Shown: positions 1-9,652, counted from the stretch's first letter. The stretch is DNA of 64,000 nucleotides from Cyclobacteriaceae bacterium (GCA_025808415.1 CP075525.1:908501-972500), one strand, 5' to 3'. Numbers and translations: made by a program. The notes: generated from the letters alone by a model not told the origin.

Positions 1-993
1 ATAGTGGTGCTTGAAAACGGTAATCATTTGGAAACACGCTACGCAAAATTCTATCGCAACGCCATTCATGAAAAAATAGCGGATGGATACTCTTACGATC
101 AGTATTGGAGCAGAATTGAACCGGAACTGGGTAACCGGAAAATGATTTATATATCGCCCGATGGTGTGTACAATCAGCTTAACATGAATACGTTGAAAAA
201 ACCTGATGGTGATTTTGTGTTGAATCGTTACGACCTTGTGATTATTGGTAATTCAAAAGATTTAATTGCACTGAAAGCAAAAAAACCGGGCGCCCCAAGG
301 AAGAGTGCTTTCCTTCTGGGTTTTCCTGATTATGCTACCAGTGAAATTTCATCTTTGCCGGGCACTAAAACCGAAGTGGATGGCGTGGCCAAATTGCTAA
401 AAGCATCAGGCTACCAGATTAGCCAGTTCATGGAAAAGCAGGCTACTGAAGCCAATGTAAAAGCGATTAAAGGTCCTGCACTGGTACACATTGCCACACA
501 TGGTTATTTTTTGAAAGATGTTGAAGGTACTGGGGGCTCCGTGTTTGGGGTGAATGCAGAAAATGCCACCAATAATCCGCTGCTGCGTTCCGGATTGATT
601 CTGGCAGGAGCCGGCAAGTCTATTAGCGGAGGTGGCACCGATATCTCCAGCAACGATAATGGTGTGCTTACCGCTTATGAAGCCATGAACCTGAACCTGG
701 AGGGTACTGACCTGGTTGTGCTCAGCGCTTGTGAAACAGGGCTTGGTGATGTTAAATCGGGTGAGGGGGTTTATGGTTTGCAGCGGGCCTTTTTAGTGGC
801 CGGTGCCGATGCCATGATTATGAGCTTATGGAAAGTGGATGATGCAGCCACGCAACAACTGATGACAAACTTTTATACCAACTGGCTCAAGTTGGGCAAT
901 AAGCAACGTGCTTTTAAACAAGCTCAACTCCAACTTATGACTAAATACAAAGACCCTTACTATTGGGGTGCGTTTGTGATGATGGGAATGTGA
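1..993 (+). CDS. CHAT-domain protein, C-terminal part (5' end outside the window)
   Basis: The reading frame is open from the first base (I-V-V-L-E-N), so the gene begins upstream and only its C-terminal ~330 residues are seen. This is a CHAT (caspase-like, HetF-associated) peptidase domain. The presumed catalytic His lies in LVHIATHGYF (about residue 166 counted from base 4) and the presumed Cys in VVLSACETGLG (about residue 243), followed by GLQRAFLVAGADAMIMSLWKV, typical of the family. CHAT domains usually follow TPR repeats, which would lie upstream here. Substrate and partners are unknown. A 12-bp inverted repeat follows the stop. Confidence 0.88.
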   Translation: MVVLENGNHLETRYAKFYRNAIHEKIADGYSYDQYWSRIEPELGNRKMIYISPDGVYNQLNMNTLKKPDGDFVLNRYDLVIIGNSKDLIALKAKKPGAPRKSAFLLGFPDYATSEISSLPGTKTEVDGVAKLLKASGYQISQFMEKQATEANVKAIKGPALVHIATHGYFLKDVEGTGGSVFGVNAENATNNPLLRSGLILAGAGKSISGGGTDISSNDNGVLTAYEAMNLNLEGTDLVVLSACETGLGDVKSGEGVYGLQRAFLVAGADAMIMSLWKVDDAATQQLMTNFYTNWLKLGNKQRAFKQAQLQLMTKYKDPYYWGAFVMMGM

Positions 994-1001
994 AATAGTT
1001 A

Positions 1002-1067
1002 GAGCTTTGAGTTTCGAGCTTCCGGTTTGAAATAATCCTTTGACTCGTAACTCGCAACTCAAAGCTC
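1002..1067. repeat. Long-loop inverted repeat after the CHAT gene
   Basis: GAGCTTTGAGTT at 1002-1013 is repeated exactly as its reverse complement at 1056-1067, separated by 42 bases that also contain degenerate versions of the same words. It sits between two converging genes. It may act as a bidirectional terminator or be a small dispersed palindromic element. There is no clear U-run. Confidence 0.5.
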
Positions 1068-1120
1068 GTGCCTTTAAGAATTCCTGATACAAAAAAGGCA
1101 AAAAACAAGAAACATGTATT

Positions 1121-1864
1121 TCATGATGCGTGGATTTTTCCCATCCTTAAAAATAGGGGAAAAGTTACTGGTTTGTTACTCCCCCAATGAGGAGCAATTT
1201 CATGCAGGATTTCCGAAACAGGGTTGAAGCCATTTTCTTTAATAAATTTTTGTGTTGCCGACCACGAAGTTAGATAGCCTGCAAATTGTTCTGCTGTCCA
1301 TTCTACCCGAATAAAAAACTTTGGTGTGATAATTTCTTCAAAGGGAAAGGAAAGGCTTCTGTATTCGTCCTCTACCAGTTTACGCGCCTCATCCCAATAC
1401 GCCCCTACCGTTTGGTTGTAGAATTTCTGGAAATATTGATCGATAACCGGATTAATGGTACAGTTGGCGTAACCCCAAACGGCCAGCCAGGCATTGGCTT
1501 TAGCGATGCGTTTCACTTCTTTATAGAACCCGGTTGTGTTTATCCAATGAAGAGCCTGTGCCACGGTGATCAGGTCAACGCTCTTGTCGGGGAGCGTTGT
1601 TTTCTCAGCCGGCTGCAGGGAGTATAGAATGTTATTATTCTGTTCGGCCTGATCCAATTGTTGCTGGCTGATATCTGTAGCATAAACCTTATCAAACTGT
1701 GTAGACAGTACCCGCGCAACTTGTCCGTTGCCGGTAGCACAATCCCAGGCGGAATCAAAGGATTTCAAATGGCCGAAAATGAATCGGTAGAGTTCATCGG
1801 GATAGGTAGGCCTGAATTTAGCATAGAGCTGGGCGTGTCCCGAGAAATAATCTTTTTCGGCCAT
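1121..1864 (-). CDS. Class I SAM-dependent methyltransferase
   Basis: A 247-residue protein with a Methyltransf_11-like core. The SAM-binding glycine motif is DCATGNGQVARVL near residues 40-52, the acidic end of strand 2 is YATDIS, and a later motif is LITVAQALHWI. The target is unknown; small-molecule methylation is likelier than protein or RNA from the fold type. The chosen ATG at 1864 shares one base with the TGA of the upstream agmatinase-family gene (TGATG), implying translational coupling. A GTG one codon earlier is the only alternative start. Convergent with the CHAT gene. Confidence 0.85.
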   Translation of the reverse strand: MAEKDYFSGHAQLYAKFRPTYPDELYRFIFGHLKSFDSAWDCATGNGQVARVLSTQFDKVYATDISQQQLDQAEQNNNILYSLQPAEKTTLPDKSVDLITVAQALHWINTTGFYKEVKRIAKANAWLAVWGYANCTINPVIDQYFQKFYNQTVGAYWDEARKLVEDEYRSLSFPFEEIITPKFFIRVEWTAEQFAGYLTSWSATQKFIKENGFNPVSEILHEIAPHWGSNKPVTFPLFLRMGKIHAS

Positions 1865-2652
1865 CACGAAATAAGTTTAGCCAATAATTCTTTAAGGAAT
1901 TTTGCGGCTACCATGGCAGTCATGTTATTGACATCACGCGTTGGGTTGAGCTCAACAATATCGGCCCCAACAATGTCAGCCTTTAGATGATTAAGTAAAT
2001 TGATTAGTTGTCGTGTGGTGAAGCCTCCCGGTTCGTAATGCGATACACCCGGAACAAAGGATGGATCAAGTGCATCCAGGTCAAGTGATATGTAGAGTGG
2101 GCCATCAAACGAAAAGCGCATGCTATCGCTCCAGTCTTTCATCTCCACTTGTTCAACATTAAACTTTTTGGCTTGTTCTCGCTGATGCGGATTTAATGTG
2201 CGAATACCCACTTGTACCAACCGTTTTGCCAATCCGCTTTCCATAATGCGCGCAAACGGGCTGGCATGCGAATAGGCATTTCCTTCGAAGTCATCGTACA
2301 AATCTGCGTGAGCATCGATGTGCAGGATGTTCAGATTTTTATGTTGGCTTGTAACTGCTTTAACAATGGGGTATGTGATGGAGTGATCACCACCAAGGCA
2401 CAAAATTTTATGTTTTGCTTCAAGTTGTGTTTTTACGGCCAGTTCAATTTCAGCAATGGCAGCGGGCATTGGTGATAGCATCAGGTCACCGGCATCTTTC
2501 CATCGTTTATCCTGACTCAGATCAATCCCATCTTCTGTGCAATAGTTGGTAGAAGGTGAGTGAAAGGCTTTACGAATAGCCTCCGGTGCAGTTTTGGCGC
2601 CTTCGAGGAAGGATGAATTTTCGTCTAATGGAATGCCTAAGACTGTCACCAT
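1864..2652 (-). CDS. Arginase/agmatinase-family ureohydrolase
   Basis: A 262-residue ureohydrolase-fold enzyme with all the metal-binding signatures of the family: GGDHS (about residue 90), ILHIDAHADLYDD (about 115) and SLDLDALDPSFVPG (about 190). These ligate the two Mn ions that activate water against a guanidino group. The family includes arginase, agmatinase and formimidoylglutamase. Sequence alone does not settle the substrate, though the length and DPSFVPGV segment lean towards agmatinase-like enzymes. First gene of a two-gene unit with the methyltransferase. aspS lies 169 bp upstream on the same strand. Confidence 0.85.
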   Translation of the reverse strand: MVTVLGIPLDENSSFLEGAKTAPEAIRKAFHSPSTNYCTEDGIDLSQDKRWKDAGDLMLSPMPAAIAEIELAVKTQLEAKHKILCLGGDHSITYPIVKAVTSQHKNLNILHIDAHADLYDDFEGNAYSHASPFARIMESGLAKRLVQVGIRTLNPHQREQAKKFNVEQVEMKDWSDSMRFSFDGPLYISLDLDALDPSFVPGVSHYEPGGFTTRQLINLLNHLKADIVGADIVELNPTRDVNNMTAMVAAKFLKELLAKLIS

Positions 2653-2821
2653 TTCAATTGACTTAAAAGTTGTATAAAGATAAACAATGTTAAGCCCGCC
2701 TTACGAACATCTTGGGAATTGCTAGGTCATGCATTCGTTCAATCAGTGCGGTTCCTCACAATGAGGCGAAAGTGTGAGGTAATGCTAAAGCTTTTCGGCT
2801 CCTTATTAAGGATACGAACTT

Positions 2822-4585
2822 TTAATCTCTTACCTGAATCCCAAGCTCTTTAAGTTGCTCTTCTGAAATCGTGGATGGCGTATCAATCATCATATCACGA
2901 CCAGCATTGTTTTTGGGGAACGCAATATAATCGCGAATAGAATCTGAGCCGCCAAACAACGCACATAACCTGTCGAAACCAAAGGCAATACCCCCATGAG
3001 GAGGCGCACCATATTCAAATGCTTCCATCAAAAAGCCGAATTGTTTTTTCGCTTCTTCTTCGGTAAAGCCTAAATGGTTGAACATCATTTGCTGCGTAGC
3101 CCGATCGTGAATACGAATCGATCCACCACCAATTTCACTTCCGTTCAACACCATATCGTAAGCGTTGGCGCGCACCTTACCGGGATCGGTTTCCAGTAGC
3201 GGAATATCTTCAGGCTTTGGTGACGTAAACGGATGGTGCATGGCGTGGTAGCGTGTGGTTTCTTCATTCCATTCCAGTAATGGAAAATCAAGAACCCACA
3301 ATGCAGCAAACTTATTTTTATCGCGGAGGCCTAACTTTTCTCCCATCAGCAAACGAAGTTCATTCAGTTGCTTTCGTGTGGAATCCGTTTCGCCAGCCAT
3401 GATGAGCAGTAAATCTCCGGGCTGGGCATTAAATGCTTCACCCCATTTCTTTAAATCATCTGTCGTGTAAAATTTATCTACCGATGATTTGAAGGTACCA
3501 TCGGCTTTGCATTGAACGTAAACCAAGCCTTTGGCGCCAATCTGCGGACGTTTAACAAACTCCGTTAATTCATCCAATTGTTTGCGGGTGTATTCCGCGC
3601 AGCCTTTGGCACAAATGCCAACAACTAATTCTGCATTATCGAAAACCTGAAAGTTTTTTCCTGAAGTAAGATCAGCACCCCCCAGCTCTTTAAGGTTAAC
3701 AAACTTCATGTCAAAGCGAATATCAGGCTTATCAGAGCCGTAGTATTTCATGGCATCATCATAGCGCATGCGTGGAACTTCCGGCAGTTCAATTCCTTTA
3801 ACCGATTTAAACAAGTGACGCACCAATCCTTCAAACGTGTTTAAAATATCTTCCTGCGTAATAAACGCCATCTCACAGTCTATTTGTGTAAACTCAGGCT
3901 GGCGATCGGCACGCAAGTCTTCATCGCGAAAGCATTTTACAATTTGGTAGTATCGGTCGAAGCCGGATACCATTAAAAGTTGCTTGAAGGTTTGTGGCGA
4001 TTGGGGCAAGGCATAAAACTCGCCATGATGAACCCGTGAAGGCACTACAAAGTCACGTGCTCCTTCGGGGGTTGACTTGATCAGTACAGGGGTTTCTACT
4101 TCAGTAAAATTCAGACTGTCCAGATAAATGCGGGTTTGTTGCGCCATTTTATGACGGAGCAATAAACTTTCCCGTACGGGCGTTCTGCGCAAATCGAGGT
4201 AACGATATTTCATCCTCAACTCATCGCCACCATCGGTTTCATCTTCAATGGTGAAGGGCGGTGTTTTGGCAGCATTCAAAACAATCAGCTCAGTAACTTT
4301 TATTTCAATTTCCCCGGTGGACATCTTATCGTTTTTGGACATCCTTTCCTTCACCACACCGGTAGCTTTTATAACAAATTCACGGCCCAGGTTTTTAGCG
4401 GCAGCCATCAACGTAGCATCAGTTGATCCTTCTTCCAGTATCAGCTGAGTAATCCCATACCGGTCGCGTAGGTCAATCCACAACAAGCTGCCCTTGTCGC
4501 GCAGGCGTTGTACCCATCCGGTTAGTGTAACGGTTTGATTAACGTGCGAAAGGCGGAGTTCACCGCAGGTATGTGTCCGTAGCAT
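2822..4585 (-). CDS. aspS: Aspartate--tRNA ligase
   Basis: A 587-residue class IIb aminoacyl-tRNA synthetase of bacterial type. It has an N-terminal OB-fold anticodon-binding domain (about 1-110), class II motif 2 at [16 protein letters not shown] (about 215-230), a bacterial GAD insertion domain (about 280-420) and motif 3 at GIAFGFDRL near the C-terminus. It charges tRNA-Asp in the cytoplasm. Whether it is strictly tRNA-Asp specific or non-discriminating cannot be read here. It is divergent from the small secreted protein gene starting at 4733, so the 147-bp spacer should hold promoters for both. Confidence 0.97.
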   Translation of the reverse strand: MLRTHTCGELRLSHVNQTVTLTGWVQRLRDKGSLLWIDLRDRYGITQLILEEGSTDATLMAAAKNLGREFVIKATGVVKERMSKNDKMSTGEIEIKVTELIVLNAAKTPPFTIEDETDGGDELRMKYRYLDLRRTPVRESLLLRHKMAQQTRIYLDSLNFTEVETPVLIKSTPEGARDFVVPSRVHHGEFYALPQSPQTFKQLLMVSGFDRYYQIVKCFRDEDLRADRQPEFTQIDCEMAFITQEDILNTFEGLVRHLFKSVKGIELPEVPRMRYDDAMKYYGSDKPDIRFDMKFVNLKELGGADLTSGKNFQVFDNAELVVGICAKGCAEYTRKQLDELTEFVKRPQIGAKGLVYVQCKADGTFKSSVDKFYTTDDLKKWGEAFNAQPGDLLLIMAGETDSTRKQLNELRLLMGEKLGLRDKNKFAALWVLDFPLLEWNEETTRYHAMHHPFTSPKPEDIPLLETDPGKVRANAYDMVLNGSEIGGGSIRIHDRATQQMMFNHLGFTEEEAKKQFGFLMEAFEYGAPPHGGIAFGFDRLCALFGGSDSIRDYIAFPKNNAGRDMMIDTPSTISEEQLKELGIQVRD

Positions 4586-4732
4586 GCGTGTTTTTACTTA
4601 ATATTGCGCAATAATTGTCGGTTAAGACGTTTGTAGTTCAGTTTGCCAGTCGTAAGCTTTCTAATACGAGAGCTTTGGGGGGCGAATTTAGCAATACTTT
4701 TTATCAGGGCATGAAAGACTAAAAATATAAGT

Positions 4733-5284
4733 ATGCGATTGGTTTTAATGGTTTTGGCGTTTATCGGGTCAGGTTCTTTCGAGGCATCGGTAAAGCTGGT
4801 ACGCACAAAAATATCAACTGATATGACGGTATTATTGCCCCGTACTTTCCGGCCCATGGACGACCTGGATTTCGGTCAACGCTATCCCTCGGTACGAAAG
4901 CCTATTGCTGCTTACACCAACGAAGACCGCCTGGTGGATTTCAGTGTGAATATATCGGCCACGCAATGGCCAGACCAAAATGTTGAACTGGCGCAAAAGT
5001 TTTTTAAAGCAGGCCTTGCCAATTTGTTTGATAATGTTGAGTTTATTTCTGAAGGCATTCATGAAGTGCATGGAAAACAGTTCATATACTTTGAGTTTGA
5101 ATCACGCGTAAAGGGAAACCCGCGCGAATTATCACAACGCGATCCTGTTTTAAATTATACTTACATTCAATATCGGATAGAACCCGGCCGTACATTGGTG
5201 TTTTCTTTTAATTGTCCGCGCAGATTGCGATTGGAGTGGCAAGATACAGCCAGGAAAATAATGACCAGTGTAAAAATGAAATAG
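4733..5284 (+). CDS. Hypothetical secreted protein
   Basis: A 183-residue protein I do not recognise. The N-terminus (MRLVLMVLAFIGSGSFEAS) looks like a signal peptide, followed by a soluble, mixed alpha/beta-looking domain rich in aromatic and charged residues (GKQFIYFEFESRV, YIQYRIEPGRTLVFSFNC). It may be a periplasmic protein of the PsbP/DUF1795-like type, but this is only an impression. It ends five bases before the tadA start codon, so the two are probably cotranscribed. Confidence 0.7.
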   Translation: MRLVLMVLAFIGSGSFEASVKLVRTKISTDMTVLLPRTFRPMDDLDFGQRYPSVRKPIAAYTNEDRLVDFSVNISATQWPDQNVELAQKFFKAGLANLFDNVEFISEGIHEVHGKQFIYFEFESRVKGNPRELSQRDPVLNYTYIQYRIEPGRTLVFSFNCPRRLRLEWQDTARKIMTSVKMK

Positions 5285-5289
5285 TTCTG

Positions 5290-5733
5290 ATGGAACTTTA
5301 CACCGATGAGTATTTTATGCACGAAGCCTTAAAGGAGGCACAAAAAGCCCTGGCGATAGATGAGGTGCCCGTAGGTGCAGTAGTGGTTGCTAAAAACAGG
5401 ATTATTGCACGTGCACATAACCAAACCGAAAAACTTACCGATGCTACGGCCCATGCCGAAATGCTGGCGACAACAGCTGCTGCAAACTACCTCGGATCAA
5501 AATACCTGAATGAATGTACACTGTATGTTACACTTGAACCTTGTGTGATGTGTGGAGGCGCATTAGCCTGGGTACAGCTTGGTAAATTGGTGTACGGGGC
5601 ATCTGATGTTCAACGTGGGTATAGCCTGATTAGGCAACAGGTGCTACATCCTAAAACAGAAGTGGTTAGCGGGGTGTTTGCTGTTGAGGCGAAGGAACTA
5701 ATTGATAAATTTTTCAAGAGAATTAGAGAGTAG
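5290..5733 (+). CDS. tadA: tRNA-specific adenosine deaminase
   Basis: A 147-residue cytidine-deaminase-fold enzyme. Zinc ligands and the catalytic Glu are in THAEMLA-type HAE (about residue 57) and PCVMCGGAL (about 87). It converts A34 of tRNA-Arg(ACG) to inosine, allowing wobble decoding of CGN codons. The ATG at 5290 is chosen because it gives the usual N-terminus (MELYTDEYFMHEALKEA); the longer frame back to 5212 would overlap the preceding gene by 73 bases. The family includes guanine deaminases, but EVPVGAVVV and the PCVMC context fit TadA. Confidence 0.93.
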   Translation: MELYTDEYFMHEALKEAQKALAIDEVPVGAVVVAKNRIIARAHNQTEKLTDATAHAEMLATTAAANYLGSKYLNECTLYVTLEPCVMCGGALAWVQLGKLVYGASDVQRGYSLIRQQVLHPKTEVVSGVFAVEAKELIDKFFKRIRE

Positions 5734-5799
5734 AATAGCCTCGAGTCGCGAGCTGTTAGCCCTAAGCTATTGGCTAGAAACTAGCAGCTTGCGGCTATT
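5734..5799. repeat. Imperfect intergenic hairpin after tadA
   Basis: AATAGCC (5734-5740) pairs with GGCTATT (5793-5799), and the inner CGCGAGCTGTTAG pairs imperfectly with CTAGCAGCTTGCG. The element fills the spacer right after the tadA stop. It could terminate tadA transcription, though no T-run follows. It resembles the other long-loop intergenic inverted repeats of this window. Confidence 0.5.
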
Positions 5800-5818
5800 A
5801 AAATTCTCCTGAACAGTA

Positions 5819-5850
5819 TTTCATCCCCCGTTGTTTGAGTTGTATATTTG
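5819..5850 (+). promoter_or_regulatory. Bacteroidota-type promoter for superoxide dismutase
   Basis: TATATTTG at 5843-5850 matches the Bacteroidota -7 box TAnnTTTG, with a TTTC (-33-like, consensus TTTG) at 5819-5822 separated by 20 bases. The sod start codon lies 37 bases downstream. Assigned by consensus match only. Confidence 0.5.
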
Positions 5851-5887
5851 ACATCTTTACATGTTTAACAATTAAACCATTTTAAAT

Positions 5888-6496
5888 ATGCCGTTTACAT
5901 TGCCCAATTTGCCGTATGCTTTTAATGCCCTTGAACCCCACATTGATGCGCGCACCATGGAAATACACCACGGCAAGCATCACAATGCCTATGTAACCAA
6001 CCTCAACAATGCTGTGGCCGGTAAGCCGGAAGAAAATTTGAGCATTGAAGAAATCTGTAAAAATATTTCAAAGTACCCGATGGCTGTTCGCAACAATGGT
6101 GGTGGTCATTATAATCACAGCTTGTTCTGGACGATTATGAGCCCGAATGCAGGAGGCGCACCAACAGGAGCGTTGGCCGATGCTATAAACGCTGCGTTTG
6201 GAAATTTTGATGAATTTAAAACCAAATTTGCTGCGGCTGGTGCCGGACGTTTTGGTTCGGGCTGGGCCTGGTTGATTGTGGATGGCACAGGTAAACTGCA
6301 AATCACATCAACACCAAATCAAGACAATCCCTTAATGGATGTAGCCGAGGTAAAAGGCACCCCTATTCTTGGTTGCGATGTGTGGGAGCATGCCTATTAT
6401 CTGAATTACCAAAACCGCAGGCCTGATTATATCGCTGCCTGGTGGAACGTAGTTTCATGGACTGAAGTGGCAAAAAGATTTGCAGCTACCAAGTAA
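5888..6496 (+). CDS. sodA: Superoxide dismutase, Fe/Mn family (Mn-type signature)
   Basis: A 202-residue cytoplasmic enzyme dismuting superoxide to hydrogen peroxide and oxygen. Family marks are [37 protein letters not shown] and the metal-ligand segment [18 protein letters not shown]. The Gln in [10 protein letters not shown] and the Gly-rich PNAGG segment are features of Mn-type rather than Fe-type enzymes, but cambialistic activity cannot be excluded. Monocistronic: own promoter-like sequence upstream and a strong terminator at 6560-6590. Confidence 0.95.
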   Translation: MPFTLPNLPYAFNALEPHIDARTMEIHHGKHHNAYVTNLNNAVAGKPEENLSIEEICKNISKYPMAVRNNGGGHYNHSLFWTIMSPNAGGAPTGALADAINAAFGNFDEFKTKFAAAGAGRFGSGWAWLIVDGTGKLQITSTPNQDNPLMDVAEVKGTPILGCDVWEHAYYLNYQNRRPDYIAAWWNVVSWTEVAKRFAATK

Positions 6497-6559
6497 ACCT
6501 CAGGGGTTTTCAAGATCTTGTAGGTTTTGGTTTTATAATTGGATTTTACTTGGTATTTT

Positions 6560-6590
6560 AAATTCCCGATTGACAAATCGGGAATTTTTT
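6560..6590 (+). terminator. Rho-independent terminator after superoxide dismutase
   Basis: A perfect 12-bp stem (6560-6571 with 6576-6587), GACA loop, ending in a run of six T (6585-6590), three of them within the stem. It lies 64 bases after the sod stop. Confidence 0.9.
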
Positions 6591-6623
6591 ATTTAAAGGC
6601 AGTTAGATTTTAAACCTATTACT

Positions 6624-7082
6624 ATGAATGCCCGAATTTTTACCTGCATGCTGGTTTTAGCCTGTTCGTCACTCTATGCGCAGCGGTTAAAAACAGTTGA
6701 ACTTAAGCCCATCTATAAGCAAGGCCTCAGGTACTATTATGATATGAACCGTGTGCGAACACCTTTTGCCCTGCAGGTACCGTTGCAGAGCCTTAACGAT
6801 GAAGAAATAAACAGGCGTTATAAAAACTTTACCCGGCTTAGCGATGTCGGGGGGCTTCTTGCTTTTGCCCCGTTAATCTATATCCTTAGTGGTACCTATT
6901 CATCAGGGACAAGCTTTAATCCCAATACTTTTTTATCGCTCCTGGTGGCTGCGTTTGGGTTGGATATCACCCTTGATCTTTTTGCCCATCACCAACTGCG
7001 CAAGGGGATAGATCGTTACAATGAATTGATTGTAGTGCCTGCATCGAACACCCCTGGCTTAGCTTTACGGTATAAATTCTGA
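6624..7082 (+). CDS. Hypothetical protein with signal peptide and membrane segment
   Basis: A 152-residue protein not recognised. An N-terminal signal peptide (MNARIFTCMLVLACSSLYAQ, cut after YAQ as is common in Bacteroidota) is followed by a polar region. A hydrophobic stretch lies around residues 77-115 (VGGLLAFAPLIYILSG; FLSLLVAAFGLDITL) and the C-terminus PGLALRYKF is outer-membrane-like, ending in Phe. Probably an envelope protein. It converges on the 7111-7527 gene. Confidence 0.7.
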   Translation: MNARIFTCMLVLACSSLYAQRLKTVELKPIYKQGLRYYYDMNRVRTPFALQVPLQSLNDEEINRRYKNFTRLSDVGGLLAFAPLIYILSGTYSSGTSFNPNTFLSLLVAAFGLDITLDLFAHHQLRKGIDRYNELIVVPASNTPGLALRYKF

Positions 7083-7110
7083 GACTAAGAGTTAAGTTCC
7101 ACGATATGGT

Positions 7111-7527
7111 TTAAAATACGTAGGCTACTCCTGTGCGTACGGCAAACTCACCTTTAAAATAGAAATCCCCAATCAGTTCAAAGCGCCAGTTTTTTTGAAA
7201 GGGTAGTGCGCCACCGGCCCCGATGGAGAAGTCGTTTTGGCCTATTAATCCACGAAAGCGCGTAAAGAATTTATCTGCCAGGTACCAGCGTGAACCAAAT
7301 ACAAAACTTGATTCCCGGTCTGTCCATAACTCAACCCCGGCTGTAACGGTAAATTTCCGGATAACGAAGTAGTTGGCCTCAAAACCAATTTGGGCCTTTT
7401 TAAATAGGTCCTGGTTATCGGTTTTTAGAAAGTCGAGTCCGCCACCGATCATAAAATCCTGTGAACTTTGTGCATAGAGTGAACCAGAAAGACCAATAAG
7501 GAAAAGAAAAAATATACGCTTCATCAT
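7111..7527 (-). CDS. Small outer-membrane beta-barrel-like protein
   Basis: A 138-residue protein with a signal peptide (MMKRIFFLFLIGLSGSLYAQ) and alternating hydrophobic/polar strands (FMIGGGLDFLKT, AQIGFEANYFVIRKFTVTAGVEL, FSIGAGGALPFQ) ending in VRTGVAYVF. The terminal Phe and strand pattern fit a small outer-membrane barrel of the OmpA/porin-like type. Function unknown. It lies just downstream of uvrB on the same strand, but its own signal peptide and the short spacer say nothing of a shared role. Confidence 0.72.
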   Translation of the reverse strand: MMKRIFFLFLIGLSGSLYAQSSQDFMIGGGLDFLKTDNQDLFKKAQIGFEANYFVIRKFTVTAGVELWTDRESSFVFGSRWYLADKFFTRFRGLIGQNDFSIGAGGALPFQKNWRFELIGDFYFKGEFAVRTGVAYVF

Positions 7528-7559
7528 CGATTAAAATTTTTCAAATATAACTATCCCAA

Positions 7560-9584
7560 TCACTTTTTATCGTCAATCAGTTTTTGCAGGGCGAGGTATT
7601 CGTCACGCAAGCGGGCGGCTTCCATAAACTCCAGTTCTTTGGCAGCCTTTTCCATGGCTTTGCGTGTTCGATCAGCCATTTTAACCAACTCATCTTTACT
7701 TAAGTAAGCCGCTACCGGATCGGCTGCCAAACTCACCTCTTCATTTTCAACATAGTATTTTTTAGTCGACCTTTTCGAATCAGCAACTTTGGTCTGGTTT
7801 AGAATGGATTCTTTCGAGCGGATGATGGTGGTAGGAACAATGCCATTAGCTTTATTATAATCGGCCTGAATTTTTCTTCTGCGATTAGTTTCATCAATGG
7901 CTTGTTGCATCGATTCCGTAACGGTATCGGCATACATAATTACCCGACCATTTACGTTTCGGGCTGCCCGGCCGATGGTTTGTACCAGCGAACGTTGGTT
8001 GCGCAGGAAACCTTCTTTGTCAGCATCCAAAATGGCTACAAGAGAAACTTCCGGTAAGTCAAGGCCTTCTCTTAAAAGGTTGACGCCTACCAATACATCA
8101 AAAACACCGAGCCTTAGTTCGCGTAAAATCCCTACCCGTTCCAGTGTATCAACCTCAGAATGGATGTAGCGGCATTTAATGGCAGCACGCTCCATAAATT
8201 TGGTCAGTTCTTCTGCCATGCGTTTTGTAAGTGTGGTAACAAGTACCCGCTCACGGCTTTTTACCCGCTCATCGATTTCTTCAAAGAGGTCATCAATCTG
8301 GTTACGGCTTGGCCTGATGTCAATTTCCGGATCGAGCAGGCCTGTTGGTCGAATGAGTTGCTCTACAACAACGCCCTCTGATTTCCGTAATTCATATTCG
8401 GCAGGGGTGGCACTTACGTAAATCACCTGGTTTACTATTGACTCAAACTCGTTGAAGGTAAGCGGGCGATTGTCTAATGCTGAGGGTAACCGAAAGCCAT
8501 AGTCTACCAGATTCACTTTTCTTGACCGGTCACCCCCCCACATGGCGCGTATTTGCGGTACGGTAACGTGACTTTCATCAATAATAATAAGGTAATCGTC
8601 CGGGAAGTAATCCAGCAAACAAAAGGGCCGTGCCCCGGGTTTTCTGCGATCGAAGTAGCGCGAGTAGTTTTCAACCCCTGAACAATACCCGAGCTCGCGT
8701 AACATTTCAAGATCAAACTCAGTGCGCTCTTTTAATCGTTTAGCTTCGAGGTGACGTTTCTCTGATTCAAACATTTCCACCTGTATAACCATGTCATCCT
8801 GAATTTCGCGAATGGCTTGTTGCAGGGAATCTTTTCCGGTTACGAAGAGATTGGCCGGAAAGATGGTTACAATTTTCTCATCTGAAATTTTCTTTCCGGT
8901 AACGGGATCAATCCGTTGAATGGATTCGATTTCATCGCCCCAAAAGTAAATTCGGATGGCATAGTCGGCATACGCCAGGAAAATATCTACTGTATCACCT
9001 TTCACCCGAAAGGTGCCGCGCTTAAAATCGGCTTCTGTTCGATGATATAAAATATCCACCAAGGCAAACAGCAAGCGATTGCGTGCGATGGTTTCGTTTA
9101 CTTTCAGCTTAATAACATTTTTCCCAAACTCATCCGGGTTGCCGATACCATAAATGCACGAAACCGAAGCCACTACGAGCACGTCTCTTCTGCCGGTAAG
9201 TAAGGAAGAGGTTGCACTTAATCTTAGCTTTTCAATTTCTTCATTGATCGACAAATCTTTTTCAATGTAGAGATTGGAGGAGGGAATGTAGGCTTCGGGC
9301 TGGTAGTAATCGTAATAGGAAATAAAGTACTCTACGGCATTATCGGGAAAGAAATTTTTGAATTCGCCATAAAGTTGGGCGGCCAGGGTTTTATTGTGGC
9401 TCAGTACCAACGTAGGCTTTTGCACCTGGGCCACCACATTGGCCATGGTAAATGTTTTTCCCGATCCGGTAACCCCCAGTAAGGTTTGATGTAATTCGCC
9501 CCGTTGAAGGCCTTCGACTAATTGTTGTATAGCCTTGGGCTGGTCGCCTGTGGGAACGTAATCGCTGGTGAGGATAAAGTCCAA
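7560..9584 (-). CDS. uvrB: Excinuclease ABC subunit B
   Basis: A 674-residue nucleotide-excision-repair helicase that receives damaged DNA from UvrA and loads UvrC. It shows PTGDQPKAI at the N-terminus, Walker A GVTGSGKTFTMANV (about residue 40), the damage-probing beta-hairpin around YYDYYQPEAYIPSS (about 92-105), helicase motifs VLVGVNLLREGLDLPEVSLV and TIGRAARNVNGRVI, and a C-terminal UVR motif (KELEFMEAARLRDEY) that binds UvrC. The only plausible start is TTG at 9584; an in-frame stop lies just upstream. Length is normal for the family. Confidence 0.97.
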   Translation of the reverse strand: MDFILTSDYVPTGDQPKAIQQLVEGLQRGELHQTLLGVTGSGKTFTMANVVAQVQKPTLVLSHNKTLAAQLYGEFKNFFPDNAVEYFISYYDYYQPEAYIPSSNLYIEKDLSINEEIEKLRLSATSSLLTGRRDVLVVASVSCIYGIGNPDEFGKNVIKLKVNETIARNRLLFALVDILYHRTEADFKRGTFRVKGDTVDIFLAYADYAIRIYFWGDEIESIQRIDPVTGKKISDEKIVTIFPANLFVTGKDSLQQAIREIQDDMVIQVEMFESEKRHLEAKRLKERTEFDLEMLRELGYCSGVENYSRYFDRRKPGARPFCLLDYFPDDYLIIIDESHVTVPQIRAMWGGDRSRKVNLVDYGFRLPSALDNRPLTFNEFESIVNQVIYVSATPAEYELRKSEGVVVEQLIRPTGLLDPEIDIRPSRNQIDDLFEEIDERVKSRERVLVTTLTKRMAEELTKFMERAAIKCRYIHSEVDTLERVGILRELRLGVFDVLVGVNLLREGLDLPEVSLVAILDADKEGFLRNQRSLVQTIGRAARNVNGRVIMYADTVTESMQQAIDETNRRRKIQADYNKANGIVPTTIIRSKESILNQTKVADSKRSTKKYYVENEEVSLAADPVAAYLSKDELVKMADRTRKAMEKAAKELEFMEAARLRDEYLALQKLIDDKK

Positions 9585-9586
9585 TG

Positions 9587-9652
9587 TTGTTGTTGGTTAT
9601 TCGTTGTTAGTTGCTCGAAAAAATATAAGGCTGAACAACAAGCCAACAACAA
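9587..9652. repeat. Inverted repeat between aroE and uvrB
   Basis: TTGTTGTTGG at 9587-9596 is the reverse complement of CCAACAACAA at 9643-9652, with further partial pairing inside. It fills most of the 75-bp spacer between aroE (upstream on the minus strand) and uvrB. It has the same architecture as the other long-loop intergenic repeats here and overlaps the uvrB leader. Confidence 0.45.

Noticed and set aside
826..1101. 91-residue ORF antisense to the CHAT end
   Set aside because: Shadow of the CHAT gene and the inverted repeat; no family features.
2754..2779. CCTCACA/TGTGAGG inverted repeat as an aspS terminator
   Set aside because: Seven-base arms with a 12-base loop and no T-run on the minus strand.
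4594..4857. 87-residue ORF divergent to aspS
   Set aside because: Overlaps the divergent 4733-5284 gene's signal peptide antisense and lacks protein-like composition.
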